64,000 nt of DNA, taken from positions 1,100,796 through 1,164,795 of the forward strand of contig CP053450.1 of NCBI GenBank assembly GCA_013285505.1. The letters are read 5' to 3'. The stretch comes from Planctomycetota bacterium. GTDB taxonomy: Bacteria > Planctomycetota > Phycisphaerae > Phycisphaerales > UBA1924. A model generated the notes under the pieces. It saw only the letters and a list, made by a program, of their open reading frames with translations. It made no database searches and was not told the DNA's origin. The position numbers and the translations under genes are program-made. Shown piece by piece: positions 1 through 8,684 of the stretch (position 1 is the first letter of the stretch; each line of letters begins with the position of its first letter).

Positions 1-285
1 CAGCCGCTTGTTGAACGCCCGCAGCGCCGACTTCATCTCCTCTTCTGTCACCGCCGCCACCGCCGGATCAACCCCCGGCTCCGCCGCCGCCCCCGGGTTC
101 TCCAGCCGCGTCACCAGCACGTCCAGCCCGACCGCGTCCCGAGCCTCGCACACCCGCGACACTTCCGCAGCGTCCAGCGGCATGCGGCTCAGCAACCGCG
201 TCACCACCGGCCACGCCTGCATCGCGCTGGCAGGGCCCTTGTTCACCTCACCGACGAGCTGCCTGAGCTTCTGAATCGCGTTCAT
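1..285 (-). CDS. Hypothetical protein, 3-prime part cut by window edge
   Basis: An open frame starts with ATG at 285 and runs without a stop for 95 codons to position 1, so only the N-terminal part is visible. It begins MNAIQKLRQLVGEVNKG and is mostly helical, hydrophilic and rich in Ala, Val and charged residues, with no signal peptide or membrane segment. It is divergent from the DUF6370 lipoprotein at 342, leaving 56 bases for both promoters. I do not recognise the family. The coding call rests on the strong GC third-position bias and the long stop-free run on the minus strand. Confidence 0.6.
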   Translation of the reverse strand, partial: MNAIQKLRQLVGEVNKGPASAMQAWPVVTRLLSRMPLDAAEVSRVCEARDAVGLDVLVTRLENPGAAAEPGVDPAVAAVTEEEMKSALRAFNKRL

Positions 286-341
286 AGTCCCGCAGTGTAC
301 CCCCAGCCGCCGCGCCCGCCCCGGCCTGCGAATGATCCAAC

Positions 342-695
342 ATGACAACCACCCGATCAATCGTGCAGCTCGCCTGCAGCCTCGGCCTCGGAACACTCGT
401 GCTGGCCGGGTGCAGCCGGCAGGAAGACCCCGCCGCCGTGGTCGCCCCCGTCGCGCAGACCCGCACCGTCGAGGCCGCCTGCGGCGAGTGCCAGTTCGAC
501 ATGGAAGGCGACAGCTGCGACCTCGCCGTCCGCATCGACGGCGTCGGCTACTTCGTTGACGGCACCGGCCTCGACGACCACGGCGACGCCCACGCCGCCG
601 ACGGCTTCTGCAACGCGATACGCCAGGCAAAAGTCGTCGGAGAGGTGATCGACGGCCGGTTCGTCGTCGAGTCGTTCGAGCTCGTCCAAAACTAG
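342..695 (+). CDS. DUF6370 family lipoprotein
   Basis: A 117-residue protein that starts MTTTRSIVQ and has a hydrophobic signal segment ending in a lipobox-like LAGC at about residues 22-25, so it is probably lipid-anchored outside the inner membrane. The mature part has the pattern AACGECQFDMEG followed by CDLAVRIDG, YFVDGTGLDDHGDAHA and DGFCNAIRQAKVVGEV. As I remember it, this is the conserved cysteine and histidine pattern of the DUF6370 family. The several conserved Cys and His residues would suit metal binding, but that is inference. The stop codon is one base away from the end of the convergent DinB-like gene at 697. Confidence 0.75.
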   Translation: MTTTRSIVQLACSLGLGTLVLAGCSRQEDPAAVVAPVAQTRTVEAACGECQFDMEGDSCDLAVRIDGVGYFVDGTGLDDHGDAHAADGFCNAIRQAKVVGEVIDGRFVVESFELVQN

Positions 696-696
696 C

Positions 697-1257
697 TCAC
701 GACGCAGGACCGTCCCAGCCCTCGGCCCGCCGCCGCCACACGATCATCTCCGTGTGGTGGCGACAGTGCCACGCATAGCTCGGCAACGCATCGGCAAGCC
801 TCACCAGCTTGTCAGTCTCCGGGTGCTCAAACGCCCGCGCAAAGTCGTCCAGCGACATCGTCCGCAGCAGCGCGACCCACTTGGCGTGCACGGCGTCAAA
901 CAGCGCAAGCGGGAGTTCGATATCGCCCGTGCGCGAGATCGACAGCGCCGACCATGCCGACTCGTCGTACGCCTTGATCCGCGGCCTCTCCTCCGTCAGC
1001 GCCCACATGAACCGCACGTAGCAGTTCAGATGCGAATCCGGCAGATGGTGCACGATCTGCCGCAGCGTCCAGTTGCGGTAGGGCGTGTCGAGCTGCGTAG
1101 CAGTCAGGCCCGCCACCGCCGCACGCAGCCTCGCGGGCGCAAGCTCCAGCTCCCCAATGTGCGGCTCAAGGTCCGCAGCCGTGAACGATCCGGGGAGCGG
1201 ACCCGGCTGCGGGCCGGCGGGCTGGGCGGGTGGCGACGGTGTGGGTGTGGTCTCCAT
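697..1257 (-). CDS. DinB/YfiT-like putative metal-dependent hydrolase or thiol transferase
   Basis: A 186-residue protein whose first 25 residues are Pro/Gly-rich and whose remainder fits the DinB/YfiT four-helix fold. The diagnostic parts are LRQIVHHLPDSHLN around residue 65-78 and WHCRHHTEMIVW near the C-terminus. These supply the spaced histidines that bind a divalent metal in YfiT (BstA) proteins. Family members transfer bacillithiol or act as uncharacterised hydrolases, and the substrate here is unknown. The proline-rich start could be over-extended: an internal start is possible, but no better ribosome site is clear. It is convergent with the preceding lipoprotein gene and divergent from the SDR gene at 1317. 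Confidence 0.75.
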   Translation of the reverse strand: METTPTPSPPAQPAGPQPGPLPGSFTAADLEPHIGELELAPARLRAAVAGLTATQLDTPYRNWTLRQIVHHLPDSHLNCYVRFMWALTEERPRIKAYDESAWSALSISRTGDIELPLALFDAVHAKWVALLRTMSLDDFARAFEHPETDKLVRLADALPSYAWHCRHHTEMIVWRRRAEGWDGPAS

Positions 1258-1316
1258 GTGGTACTGTCTACTCCCCGGAGTGCATCGGCGTTCGTCGGTG
1301 ACGCGAATGGAGCCCA

Positions 1317-2804
1317 GTGACCCAGCCCAACCACCAAGCCGCCTTCCTCACCGGCGCAACCGGCTACATCGGCGGCCGCCTCGCCCCGCGCCTGCTCGAG
1401 GCCGGCTGGCACATCCGCTGCCTCGCCCGCCAGCCCCGAAAGCTCGAACAACGCCCCTGGCGCGACGACCCAGGCGTCGAGGTCGTCGCCGGCGATATGA
1501 CCGACGAATCGGTCCTGACCGACCAGCTCCGCGGCTGCCGCGTCGCCTACTACCTCGTCCACTCCATGGTCGTCAGCGGTGACACCTACTCGGCCAAAGA
1601 CCGCCAGCTCGCCGAGACCTTCGCCCGCGCCGCCAGCGCCGCCGGAGTCGAGCGCATCATCTACCTCGGCGGCCTCGGAGAACTCGGCGACGACCTCAGC
1701 ACCCACCTCGAGTCACGCCGCGAAGTCGAACAGCTGCTCGGCTCCACCGGCGTCCCCGTCACCGTCCTCCGCGCCGCGATGATCATCGGCTCCGGCTCGG
1801 CCTCCTTCGAGATCCTCCGCTACCTTGTCGAACGCCTGCCCGTCATGGTCACGCCCCGCTGGGTCAAGACCGAGAGCCAGCCGGTCGCCGTCCACGACGT
1901 CCTCCACTGGCTCGTCCGGTGCCTCGAGACCCCGGACTCCACCGGCCGCGTCCTCGAGATCGGCGGCCCCGACATCCTCGAATACCTCGAACTCATGCGG
2001 CTCATGCAGGAAGAACTCGGCCTGCCCAAGCGCTGGATCGTCCCCGTGCCCGTCCTCACCCCGCGCCTCAGCAGCCTCTGGATCGGCCTGGTCACCCCCG
2101 TCTCGGCCAGCATCGCCAGGCCCCTCGCCGAAGGCCTCCGCAACCGCGTCGTCGTCACCCAGAACGACGTGCAGGAGGTCATGCCCCACGACGCCCTCGG
2201 CTGCCGCGAGGCCATCCGCCTCGCCATCGGCGAGACACAATCCTCCGACATCGAGACCCGCTGGTCCGCCGCCGGCGCGATCGAGGGCGACCCCGACTGG
2301 GCCGGAGGCACCGAGTTCATCGACGCCCGGGAGATCAAGATCGACGCCCCGCCCGCCGCCGTCTTCGCCGCCGTCTGCCGCGTCGGCGGCGGCAACGGCT
2401 GGTACGCCGCCGACATCCTCTGGCGCATCCGCGGCTGGATGGACCAGCTCTCCGGAGGCCCCGGCCTCCGCCGCGGCCGCCGACACCCCGACCAGATCGA
2501 GTTCGGCGAAGCCCTCGACTTCTGGCGCGTCATCGGCGTCGAACGCGACCGCTCCCTCCTCCTCCGCGCCGAGATGAAACTCCCCGGCGTCGCCGTCCTC
2601 GGCTTCGAGATCGAACCCGAAACCGACACCCGCACCCACCTCAAAATGACCGCCCGCTTCCGACCCAAAGGCCTGCTCGGCCTGCTCTACTGGTACTCCG
2701 TCCTCCCCGCCCACAACATCGTCTTCTCCGGCATGCTCCGCGGCATCCGGAGGGAGGCCGAGCGCATGGACGCCGCAGCGACCGAAGTCACCACGACACA
2801 GTGA
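1317..2804 (+). CDS. NAD(P)-binding SDR oxidoreductase with C-terminal DUF2867 domain
   Basis: A 495-residue protein starting at GTG 1317; the ATG at 1307 is out of frame. Residues 8-300 form an extended/atypical short-chain dehydrogenase: the glycine motif GATGYIGG lies at residues 13-20, followed by a Rossmann pattern (VVAGDMTD, YLVHSM, RIIYLGGLGE). From about residue 335 to the end is a START-like DUF2867 domain (IDAPPAAVFAAVCRVGG, FWRVIGVERDRSLLLRAEMK, FEIEPE). This architecture is common in actinobacteria and planctomycetes, and its substrate is not established. The 3-prime end overlaps the convergent transglutaminase-esterase gene by 17 bases. Confidence 0.85.
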   Translation: MTQPNHQAAFLTGATGYIGGRLAPRLLEAGWHIRCLARQPRKLEQRPWRDDPGVEVVAGDMTDESVLTDQLRGCRVAYYLVHSMVVSGDTYSAKDRQLAETFARAASAAGVERIIYLGGLGELGDDLSTHLESRREVEQLLGSTGVPVTVLRAAMIIGSGSASFEILRYLVERLPVMVTPRWVKTESQPVAVHDVLHWLVRCLETPDSTGRVLEIGGPDILEYLELMRLMQEELGLPKRWIVPVPVLTPRLSSLWIGLVTPVSASIARPLAEGLRNRVVVTQNDVQEVMPHDALGCREAIRLAIGETQSSDIETRWSAAGAIEGDPDWAGGTEFIDAREIKIDAPPAAVFAAVCRVGGGNGWYAADILWRIRGWMDQLSGGPGLRRGRRHPDQIEFGEALDFWRVIGVERDRSLLLRAEMKLPGVAVLGFEIEPETDTRTHLKMTARFRPKGLLGLLYWYSVLPAHNIVFSGMLRGIRREAERMDAAATEVTTTQ

Positions 2805-4991
2805 GCGACGCCGAGGGCGCCATCCGGCGGTCGAAACGAGCGGCCAGCGCGTCACGGATCGCCTGCTCGGTGCGCCGCACCGTGCCGCTGAAGACCTGCG
2901 TGCCGTTGGCGATGACGCTGATTGGCTGGTCGAGGTCGAGCAAATCGTCGTGCAGCAGCAGCGTGCACGACTGCACATCGGCCGACTCGATCGTGATGGT
3001 CTGGCCGCTGACCTCGGCGGTGATCATCGCGCGTGCCTTCGCCGTGCCCTCCGGCACGGCCAGCCAATAGAACCGGTCGTGCGTGACATCGTCCTGCTTC
3101 CACACTACCCGCCGCGGCCAGGCTTGCCGCGCAAACGACGCCATCCACGGCAGGATCTCCGCGTCCTTGCGATCCATCCAGTGACCGAGGCCGGGGTAGA
3201 TGATCGTCCGGTGCTCGTACCCTTCGGCGTCAGACTCCCGCAGCGCCGCGAGCTTCTCGCCAAACTCCGCAGCCACCCTCGCCCGGTTGTACGCGTTGTC
3301 CTCACCACCCATCAACACCGCAAACGGCAGGTTGCGGAGGCCCTCGGGCGTGGTCTCGTTCGGATGCCCGGCCATCATCGCCGCCGCCGCGAACCGGTCG
3401 GCCATCCGCGGCCCAAGCTGATACACCCCGTCGCCACCCGCCGAATACCCGAGCAGATACACCCGGTCCGGGTTGACCCCCCGCGCGACCACATACGACT
3501 CGATCAACGCCGCGAACAACGGGTCGATGTGGCCCTGATGCCACAGGTTCCAGGTATCACTCGGCGCCCGCGGCGCAACATAGATCCCCTCCTCAAGCTC
3601 ATACAACCGGATCTGGTTCCGCCACTGCTGGTCGTTCACCTCCGCCGGAGCCCCGCCGCCGCCGTGCATGGAGATCCACAGGCTGTGCCCCCCCTCCGGC
3701 TCGTCCCCGAAGGTGCGCTCGAGTATGCGCATCGTCGTGCCGCCAGCGGTGATCGCCTCGCCCTCGATCGCCGCCATCGCCTGCTCGTGCCGCGCGTCCG
3801 CCAGCCTTGCATACTCCCGCCGGATCACCTCCGCCGCCTCGTCCTCGCCTATCCACAGCTCGTCCCAGTACAGATCCACCGTGTGCCGCCCCAGGCCCAC
3901 GCCGGGCAACGCGAATGCGCGCGCGCCGTCGAACGCCACACGCCCCTCGATCGGCTCGCCCACAGCCGCGGGCAGCTCGGGCATGTCGTTGAGGTCGGCC
4001 GTGCCGGCGCGGGACTCGGCGGTGGTGCCGCCGATGTCGATGGTGGCCACAAGCCGCTCGCCGCCGCGGGTGTCCCAGACGCGGAGGAGCAGGAGCCGCG
4101 TCGGCGGGGGCTTCGTCGCTCGCGGCGGCGTACCGCGTGGTGGCGTCCACGGCGTAAACCGTGGTGTCGTCGGGGGCCCAGACCATGGGGAAGGGGTTGT
4201 CGGTGCGCTGCCACGAGGTGGCCCACACCGCGTGTTCGCGGCTGCCGGCGGTGGCGCGGGAGGCGTCGCCGACGAACCAGCCGCGGTTGAGGCCCTTGGC
4301 GTTGTACTCGTCGGCGCCTGTGAAGTGCCACGCGCCGTCCCAGATCTCGACCCAGGTGTGGTTGCCGCGGTTGTCGGACCAGTTGGCGACGCCGGCGACG
4401 CGGGCGGGGATGCCGACGGGCGCGGCAGGCGTCAACGAGGATGATGGAGAGGCCGGTGCAGGTGGCGCGGCCCTGGGCGACCGACTCGCTGGGGCTCTGG
4501 TTGGGCTGCTTGCGGCCGGTGTTGTAGTGGACGTTGATCTGGTTGAAGAGTTCGCGGTTGAGGCGTTGGGCGGCTTCGGATGCGGTGGTGGCGCCGGCGA
4601 CGATGGCGCTGCAGCGCTCGTAGAAGTCTTCGCGCCAGGGTTCGCGGGTTTCGTCAAGGACGGCGTAGGGGAGGACGTCGTTGTGGAAGATGTCGGTGGG
4701 GGTGGCGGCGGCCCAGGGGAACTGGTCGCGGGCCTGCATGGCGAGGCGGAGGTTGGTGAGGAGGAAGTCGGTGGAGAGGTCGGCGTCGCGCGGGGGGCGG
4801 TGGGCTGTGAGGAACTCGGCTGCGGCGCGGCCGTCGGTGCCGAACTCGGCCTCGGCGGCGGCGATGAAGTTGTCCCACGTGGTTGCGGTCGCTTGGGTTT
4901 CGGTGGTTGTCGGCGCGGTGGACTGGGCGTGGACGGTGGGGCCGAGGAGGGTGAGGGAGCAGAGGGCGATGGTGAGCGGTGGTCTGTGCAT
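2788..4991 (-). CDS. Exported transglutaminase-like / alpha-beta hydrolase fusion, two frameshifts
   Basis: The gene starts at ATG 4991 with a signal peptide (MHRPPLTIALCSLTLL...VHAQ). An N-terminal transglutaminase-like domain has the cysteine motif GRATCTGLS and then NHTWVEIWDGAWHF, supplying Cys, His and Asp. It is joined to an alpha/beta hydrolase with nucleophile elbow GYSAGG and a late GLGHWMD histidine. The frame changes once near 4435 (one extra C in the run before GTCGGCATC) and once near 4110 (a run of five G on the plus strand). Removing one base at each gives an uninterrupted protein of about 733 residues. The downstream frame alone opens at GTG 4050 (2788-4050, 420 residues). Both frames read conserved sequence, so I treat this as one gene. 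A split into two genes is less likely. Confidence 0.75.
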
Positions 4992-5047
4992 GGGCCCATG
5001 ATAGAGGAACGGGGGTGGATGCTGTCGCGGCGGATCGGCTGGGGGTG

Positions 5048-5971
5048 TCAGCGGGTGGGCGGTCGCCACTCGGGTTGTTCGTCGCGGGCGGGGTTGTCGT
5101 CGATGCGGACGCGGGTGGAGCCGTCGGCGTTCATGACGTAGATGTCGAGCGGGTTGCCGGGGCCGCGGCAGAAGATGATGCGCTGTCCGTCGGCGGAGTA
5201 GTCGGGTTGCCAGTCGGGTTCGGCGTCGCTGGTGAGGTTGGTGAGGTTGGTGCCGTCGGGGGCGATGGTGTAGATGTCTGTGCCACGGAAGTTGTCGCCG
5301 ACGGTGCCGTAGAAGGCGATGGCTGCGCCGTCGGGTGAGAAGCGTGGGGCGGAGTTGTGTCCGGGGAGCGCTGTGAGTTGGCGTTCGGCGCGGGACTCGA
5401 GGTCGATGGAGACGATCTGGAGGGTCTGGCCTTCTTCGTGTTCGGTTTGGGCGAGGGCTCCGAAGGCGAGGTGGCGTTGGTCGGGCGACCAGGCGGGGAC
5501 TTCTTCGTAGCGGTCGTTGCTCGTGAGTCGGGTGGGGTTGGAGCCGTCGGCGTTCATGAGGTAGAGCTCGCCGCGGGCGGAGTCGCGTTCGGAGATGAAG
5601 GCGATCTGTGTGCCGTCGGGAGACCACGCGGGGGACTTGTCGTCGGTCTCGGTGTGGGTCAGTTGGGTTGTTGTGTTGGAGGCGAGGTCGAGGACGTAGA
5701 GGTTTTGGTTTCCGTCGCGCTCGCTGCCGAAGGCGAGGCGGGTGCCGTCGGGCGACCAGGAGAGGCCCCACTCGGTGACGTCGTTGTGTGTGAGCTGGGT
5801 GGTTGTGCCGGTGGTGAGGTTGTGGAGGTAGATCTCGTGGTCGCCGTCGCGGTCGGAGATGAAGGCGAATTCGCTTGAGCCGGCGTGGTGGTCGGCCGGC
5901 GGGCGGTTGGTGGCGCAGCCGAGGAGGGCGGCGCAGGCGGTGGTGGCGACGGCGGTGGTGAGGGTGTTCAT
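5048..5971 (-). CDS. TolB-like PD40 beta-propeller lipoprotein
   Basis: A 307-residue protein starting at ATG 5971, with a lipobox LLGC at about residues 16-19 after a short hydrophobic segment. The body consists of repeated WD40-like/PD40 blades: SWSPDGTRLAFGSERDG, AWSPDGTQIAFISERD, AWSPDQRHLAFGA, RFSPDGAAIAFYG, DYSADGQRIIFCRG. The blades are linked by LYVLDLAS, LYLMNADGSNPTRLT and DIYVMNADGSTRV. Such propellers resemble the C-terminal half of TolB and are used as surface binding platforms. There is no accompanying Tol-Pal gene here, so its partner is unknown. The tandem repeat array at 6062 lies just upstream. Confidence 0.85.
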   Translation of the reverse strand: MNTLTTAVATTACAALLGCATNRPPADHHAGSSEFAFISDRDGDHEIYLHNLTTGTTTQLTHNDVTEWGLSWSPDGTRLAFGSERDGNQNLYVLDLASNTTTQLTHTETDDKSPAWSPDGTQIAFISERDSARGELYLMNADGSNPTRLTSNDRYEEVPAWSPDQRHLAFGALAQTEHEEGQTLQIVSIDLESRAERQLTALPGHNSAPRFSPDGAAIAFYGTVGDNFRGTDIYTIAPDGTNLTNLTSDAEPDWQPDYSADGQRIIFCRGPGNPLDIYVMNADGSTRVRIDDNPARDEQPEWRPPTR

Positions 5972-6061
5972 GTGCGGCCTCCCGCGGCGGGGGGTGGCCG
6001 CCGGTGGGCGTGAGGGTACAGGGGTTGTGGGGTTGGGGGTTGGGGTGGATTTGTGCGCGGG

Positions 6062-6348
6062 GGGTGTAGAGGAAAGCCCACGCTTGCGCGTTGGGCCATT
6101 TTGGGGGTGTGTTGTGGGGTGGTTGTGTGCGTTTCGGGGGGTGTGGAGGGGAGCCCACGCTGGCGCGTTGGGCCTCTTTTGGGTGTGTGTTGTGGGGTGG
6201 TTGTGTGCGTTTCGGGGGGTGTAGAGGAAAGCCCACGCTTGCGCGTTGGGCCTCTCTTGGGGGTGTGTTGTGGGGGGGTTGTGGGCGTTTCGGGGGGTGT
6301 GGAGGAAAGCCCACGCTGGCGCGTTGGGCCTCTTTTGGGGTTGGAGAG
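6062..6348. repeat. Tandem array, four ~79-bp units with a palindromic core
   Basis: Four imperfect copies of a unit of about 79 bases follow one another, starting near 6062, 6138, 6218 and 6297. Each begins GTGTAGAGGAAAGCCCACGC or a variant, continues through TTGCGCGTTGGGCC, and ends in a T/G-rich stretch finishing GTTTCGGGGG. The core pairs with itself (GCCCA-CGC against GCG-TTGGGC), so it could fold as a hairpin in either strand. It separates the TolB-like gene from a pseudogene on the same strand. Confidence 0.8.
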
Positions 6349-6349
6349 T

Positions 6350-6933
6350 CGGGCGAAGTGGGTGGCGGCTTTGCGGGCGGTTTCGTTGGTGCGGGCGCGG
6401 ACGGCGGGGGGGAGTGTGCGGTTGGGCGGGAGGTGGTGTTCGGGGTCTTCGGTGATGAGCTGGGCGAGGCGGGCGAGGGCCTGGGGGGCGGGCGATGGCG
6501 GCGAGGTCTTCGGCTTGTTGCTCGGCGGCGCGGCGGCAGCGGGTGAGGAGGGCGCGGGTGTCGGGGGATTCGAGGATGTCGAGCAGCTGGGCGAGGGTGA
6601 GGTCGTGGCGGCTCGGCGAGGTCGGGGGAGGGGGAGGTCGGCGAGGAGGTAGTCGGAGAGGAGGGAGGGGGTGATGGGGGGGTGTGATGGGGGGACAGGG
6701 TGTGCTCGGGGAGGAAGCCGTCGCGAGAGAGGACGAAGGGGACGGAGCCCCCTCCCCGGCCCTCCCCGCGGGGCGCGGGGGGGAGGGTCGAGCGGGGCCC
6801 CCTCGCTTGCGCGAGGGGCTCTGTTCGGGGGCGGGGGTTTGGTTGCGCCCGGGTGAGTTTGGGCGGGCTCCTCGCTTGCGCTTCGGGCTCTGTTTTGGGT
6901 GAGCAGGGTGGTGATGCGGTTGGTCAGGTGCAT
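6350..6933 (-). pseudogene. Fragmented hypothetical gene interrupted by repeats
   Basis: Protein-like sequence is spread over changing frames on the minus strand. It starts with MHLTNRITTLLTQ at 6933, resumes as LLSDYLLADLP near 6665, then HDLTLAQLLDILESPDTRALL and RRAAEQQAEDLAAIA near 6600-6500, and ends with LARLAQLITEDPEHHLPPNR and ARKAATHFARL near 6480-6350. Between the first two parts lie repeat-derived blocks with CGCTTGCGC cores. The C-terminus runs straight into the tandem array at 6062 without a stop. I read this as a small helical protein gene disrupted by repeat insertion, with some frame changes possibly due to sequence error. The family is not recognised. Confidence 0.45.
6795..6895. 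repeat. Two copies of a CGCTTGCGC-core hairpin repeat
   Basis: Copy one near 6800-6824 reads CCCCTCGCTTGCGCGAGGGG, a nearly perfect hairpin, followed by CTCTGTTC. Copy two near 6867-6893 reads CTCCTCGCTTGCGCTTCGGG, followed by CTCTGTTTT. The CGCTTGCGC core is shared with the tandem array at 6062. Both lie inside the disrupted gene on the minus strand, where they are read as ARSASEEP and PRASEGAP peptides. Confidence 0.6.
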
Positions 6934-7077
6934 GGGGTGTCCCTCCGCTTCCATTTTGCGGAGAGGGCGGGGTGGGGGCAAGGGGGAATGGGGGGAGGTG
7001 CACGAGTTAGCGCGCAATGGTGGATGTTGGGGGAGATTGTGGGGGTGGGGGCCACCCGCCCGGTGCCGCCCGCTTGA

Positions 7078-7827
7078 TCATTCATCCCATGGCAGCGGCG
7101 ACAGGTCTGCCTCGTGCCGACGGAGTTGGGCGACGACCTCATCGATACCGAGTGACTCGACGACGGATCGCTTGACGAAAACCGTCATGCGGAGGGTGCC
7201 CAGCGTTGCGTCGCGGTTGGTGCAGAGCACGGTGATCTCGTCGTAGTTGGCGGCGTCGTATGCGAAGGGTTTGATCAGGTAGCCGCGGTCGAGGAGATGG
7301 AAGGAGATCTCGCTGTGGTGGCGGACGTTTGGATCGGGGTCGGCGCTGGTCATTGTGAGGAGTTCGGGGAGGAGTTCTCGGAGTCCACACTTCGCGGCGA
7401 CGTATGCCGCGTCGCCTCGGACGCGCTTGGACCGGTCGTGCAGGCCGAGTTTGCGGAACTGGACGGCCTGGGCGCGCGTCATGGCGGCACAGATGCTGTC
7501 GGCTTCCCAGGCCATGCGGGAGCGGCCGAGGGCGCGGGTGCGGCGCCAGATGTCGGCGGCGAGGTTGAAGGCGTCGCTGCGGGGGGCGTGATGGGGGAGG
7601 ATGGCACCTAGTTGGTGCGCGGCGTTGTGGCTGACGGGTGAGGATCCGGAGTCGATGGCGGCTGAGAGGAGGTCGAGGCTCGGTGTTGGGCCGCCGGTTT
7701 GTTGCCAGGCGATCATCGCGTCGCAGAATGCAAGGCCTATCTCGCGGGCCTTGGGGGAGCGGATTCGTCGCTGGAAGTCGGCGCGGGTGCGGTGCCAGCT
7801 GCCGGGGTGGATGGGTGGTCGGGGCAT
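7078..7827 (-). CDS. Hypothetical HEAT-like protein, family B copy 1
   Basis: A 249-residue soluble protein without signal or membrane segment, starting MPRPPIHPGSW at 7827. It is built of helical repeats (AFCDAMIAWQQTGGP, DLLSAAIDSGSSPVSHNAAHQLG, LHDRSKRVRGDAAYVAAKCGLRELLPELLTM), which look like degenerate HEAT/Armadillo repeats. It is a paralogue of the frameshifted gene at 10173-10957. Shared landmarks are a DAMIAW/HAMIAH segment, a LHDRSKRVR/LRDRSKLVR segment and a DPDPNVRHHSEIS/DPDEPVRHEARVA segment at the same spacing. The function is unknown. A hairpin repeat lies 90 bases upstream. Confidence 0.75.
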   Translation of the reverse strand: MPRPPIHPGSWHRTRADFQRRIRSPKAREIGLAFCDAMIAWQQTGGPTPSLDLLSAAIDSGSSPVSHNAAHQLGAILPHHAPRSDAFNLAADIWRRTRALGRSRMAWEADSICAAMTRAQAVQFRKLGLHDRSKRVRGDAAYVAAKCGLRELLPELLTMTSADPDPNVRHHSEISFHLLDRGYLIKPFAYDAANYDEITVLCTNRDATLGTLRMTVFVKRSVVESLGIDEVVAQLRRHEADLSPLPWDE

Positions 7828-7918
7828 GAGGTGGGGTGGATGTTAAGGGGGAGATTGTGGGGTGGGGTGTGCGGCAGGGGTGGGTGGGCCGCGCGTGGGA
7901 CGGTGTGGGCTGCGGGGG

Positions 7919-7959
7919 GCACCAAGGAGTGGCTCAGAGCAGCCACACCTTGGTGGCAC
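7919..7959. repeat. Hairpin repeat family 1, copy 1
   Basis: A perfect two-step hairpin: the outer arms CACCAAGG and CCTTGGTG enclose the inner arms GTGGCT and AGCCAC around a six-base loop CAGAGC. It is followed by GGCAC. Identical elements recur at 8570, 8632, 10100, 11160 and 11288. Confidence 0.9.
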
Positions 7960-8002
7960 GGGGGCTGGGTGGTACGGGGGTGGGGCGGCGCTGCTCGTGG
8001 GG

Positions 8003-8458
8003 TTACGTCTGGTCGGTGTGTCCGTTGCAGCGGATGCACACGCAGATCGACTTGGCTGCGACCGCGAGGGGGATGAGGAACATGGCGATGGAGAGGGCGA
8101 TGCTGGCGAAGGCGGTGAGCCCGATCGAGAGTGTCGAGCCGAGGGGGATCTCGTCATTGGCGGATTGGAGGACGGCGAGGATCGCCAGAATGACACCGGC
8201 GAACGCCGCCATGAGCCCGACGAGCAGCATGGTGTCGAGGGCTTTGAAGGCGCGGAGTTCGGCATGACTGGTGCGTTCGGGCAGGACCGGGGAGATGCCG
8301 CCTTCGACACAAGGGGCGGAGTCGACGATCTGCACCAGATCCAGCCCCGCCTTGAGGAGTTGTTTGTGCAGGTCGTCTTGGTCGGCGGCGAGGAACGTCT
8401 GTTCGGACCGCTCGTTGGTTTGCGTGTCTGCGACCTCTACCCGCCAGCGTTGTTGCAT
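8003..8458 (-). CDS. Hypothetical protein with two C-terminal membrane helices
   Basis: A 151-residue protein. I chose the ATG at 8458 (MQQRWRVEVADTQTNERSEQT) because the longer open frame upstream is made of the hairpin repeat. Residues 1-75 are soluble and contain EQTFLAADQDDLHKQLLKAG. Two hydrophobic segments follow, at about residues 78-98 (TMLLVGLMAAFAGVILAILAV) and 112-135 (GLTAFASIALSIAMFLIP). The tail contains CVCIRC, a possible metal-binding pair. The soluble start recalls the N-terminal helper domain of type II secretion and MSHA-like inner membrane proteins, but this is only impression. It sits within a block of same-strand accessory genes. Confidence 0.65.
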   Translation of the reverse strand: MQQRWRVEVADTQTNERSEQTFLAADQDDLHKQLLKAGLDLVQIVDSAPCVEGGISPVLPERTSHAELRAFKALDTMLLVGLMAAFAGVILAILAVLQSANDEIPLGSTLSIGLTAFASIALSIAMFLIPLAVAAKSICVCIRCNGHTDQT

Positions 8459-8569
8459 GGTGTGTCTCCCGGAGTACGGTGTTCCTGTCCTGATGCGGCA
8501 GTATTGCAGGATCTTGGGGTGGGTGCTGCGGGGGTGTTGGTTTGTGGTGGGGTGTGGGGTGCGCGGGAG

Positions 8570-8672
8570 GGCACCAAGGAGTGGCTCAGAGCAGCCACAC
8601 CTTGGTGGCACGGGGTTGGGGTGGGCGCGGGGGCACCAAGGAGTGGCTCAGAGCAGCCACACCTTGGTGGCA
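8570..8672. repeat. Hairpin repeat family 1, copies 2 and 3
   Basis: Two further copies of the CACCAAGG/CCTTGGTG two-step hairpin, at 8570-8611 and 8632-8672, lie head to tail only 20 bases apart in the same orientation. They lie between the membrane protein gene and the family A gene that ends at 8685, so they fall in the 3-prime untranslated region of the latter. Confidence 0.9.
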
Positions 8673-8684
8673 CGGGTGGTGGTG

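Noticed and set aside
8003..8611. Longer form of the membrane protein gene starting at 8611
   Set aside because: The added N-terminal residues are translation of the hairpin repeat and are unlike the rest of the protein.
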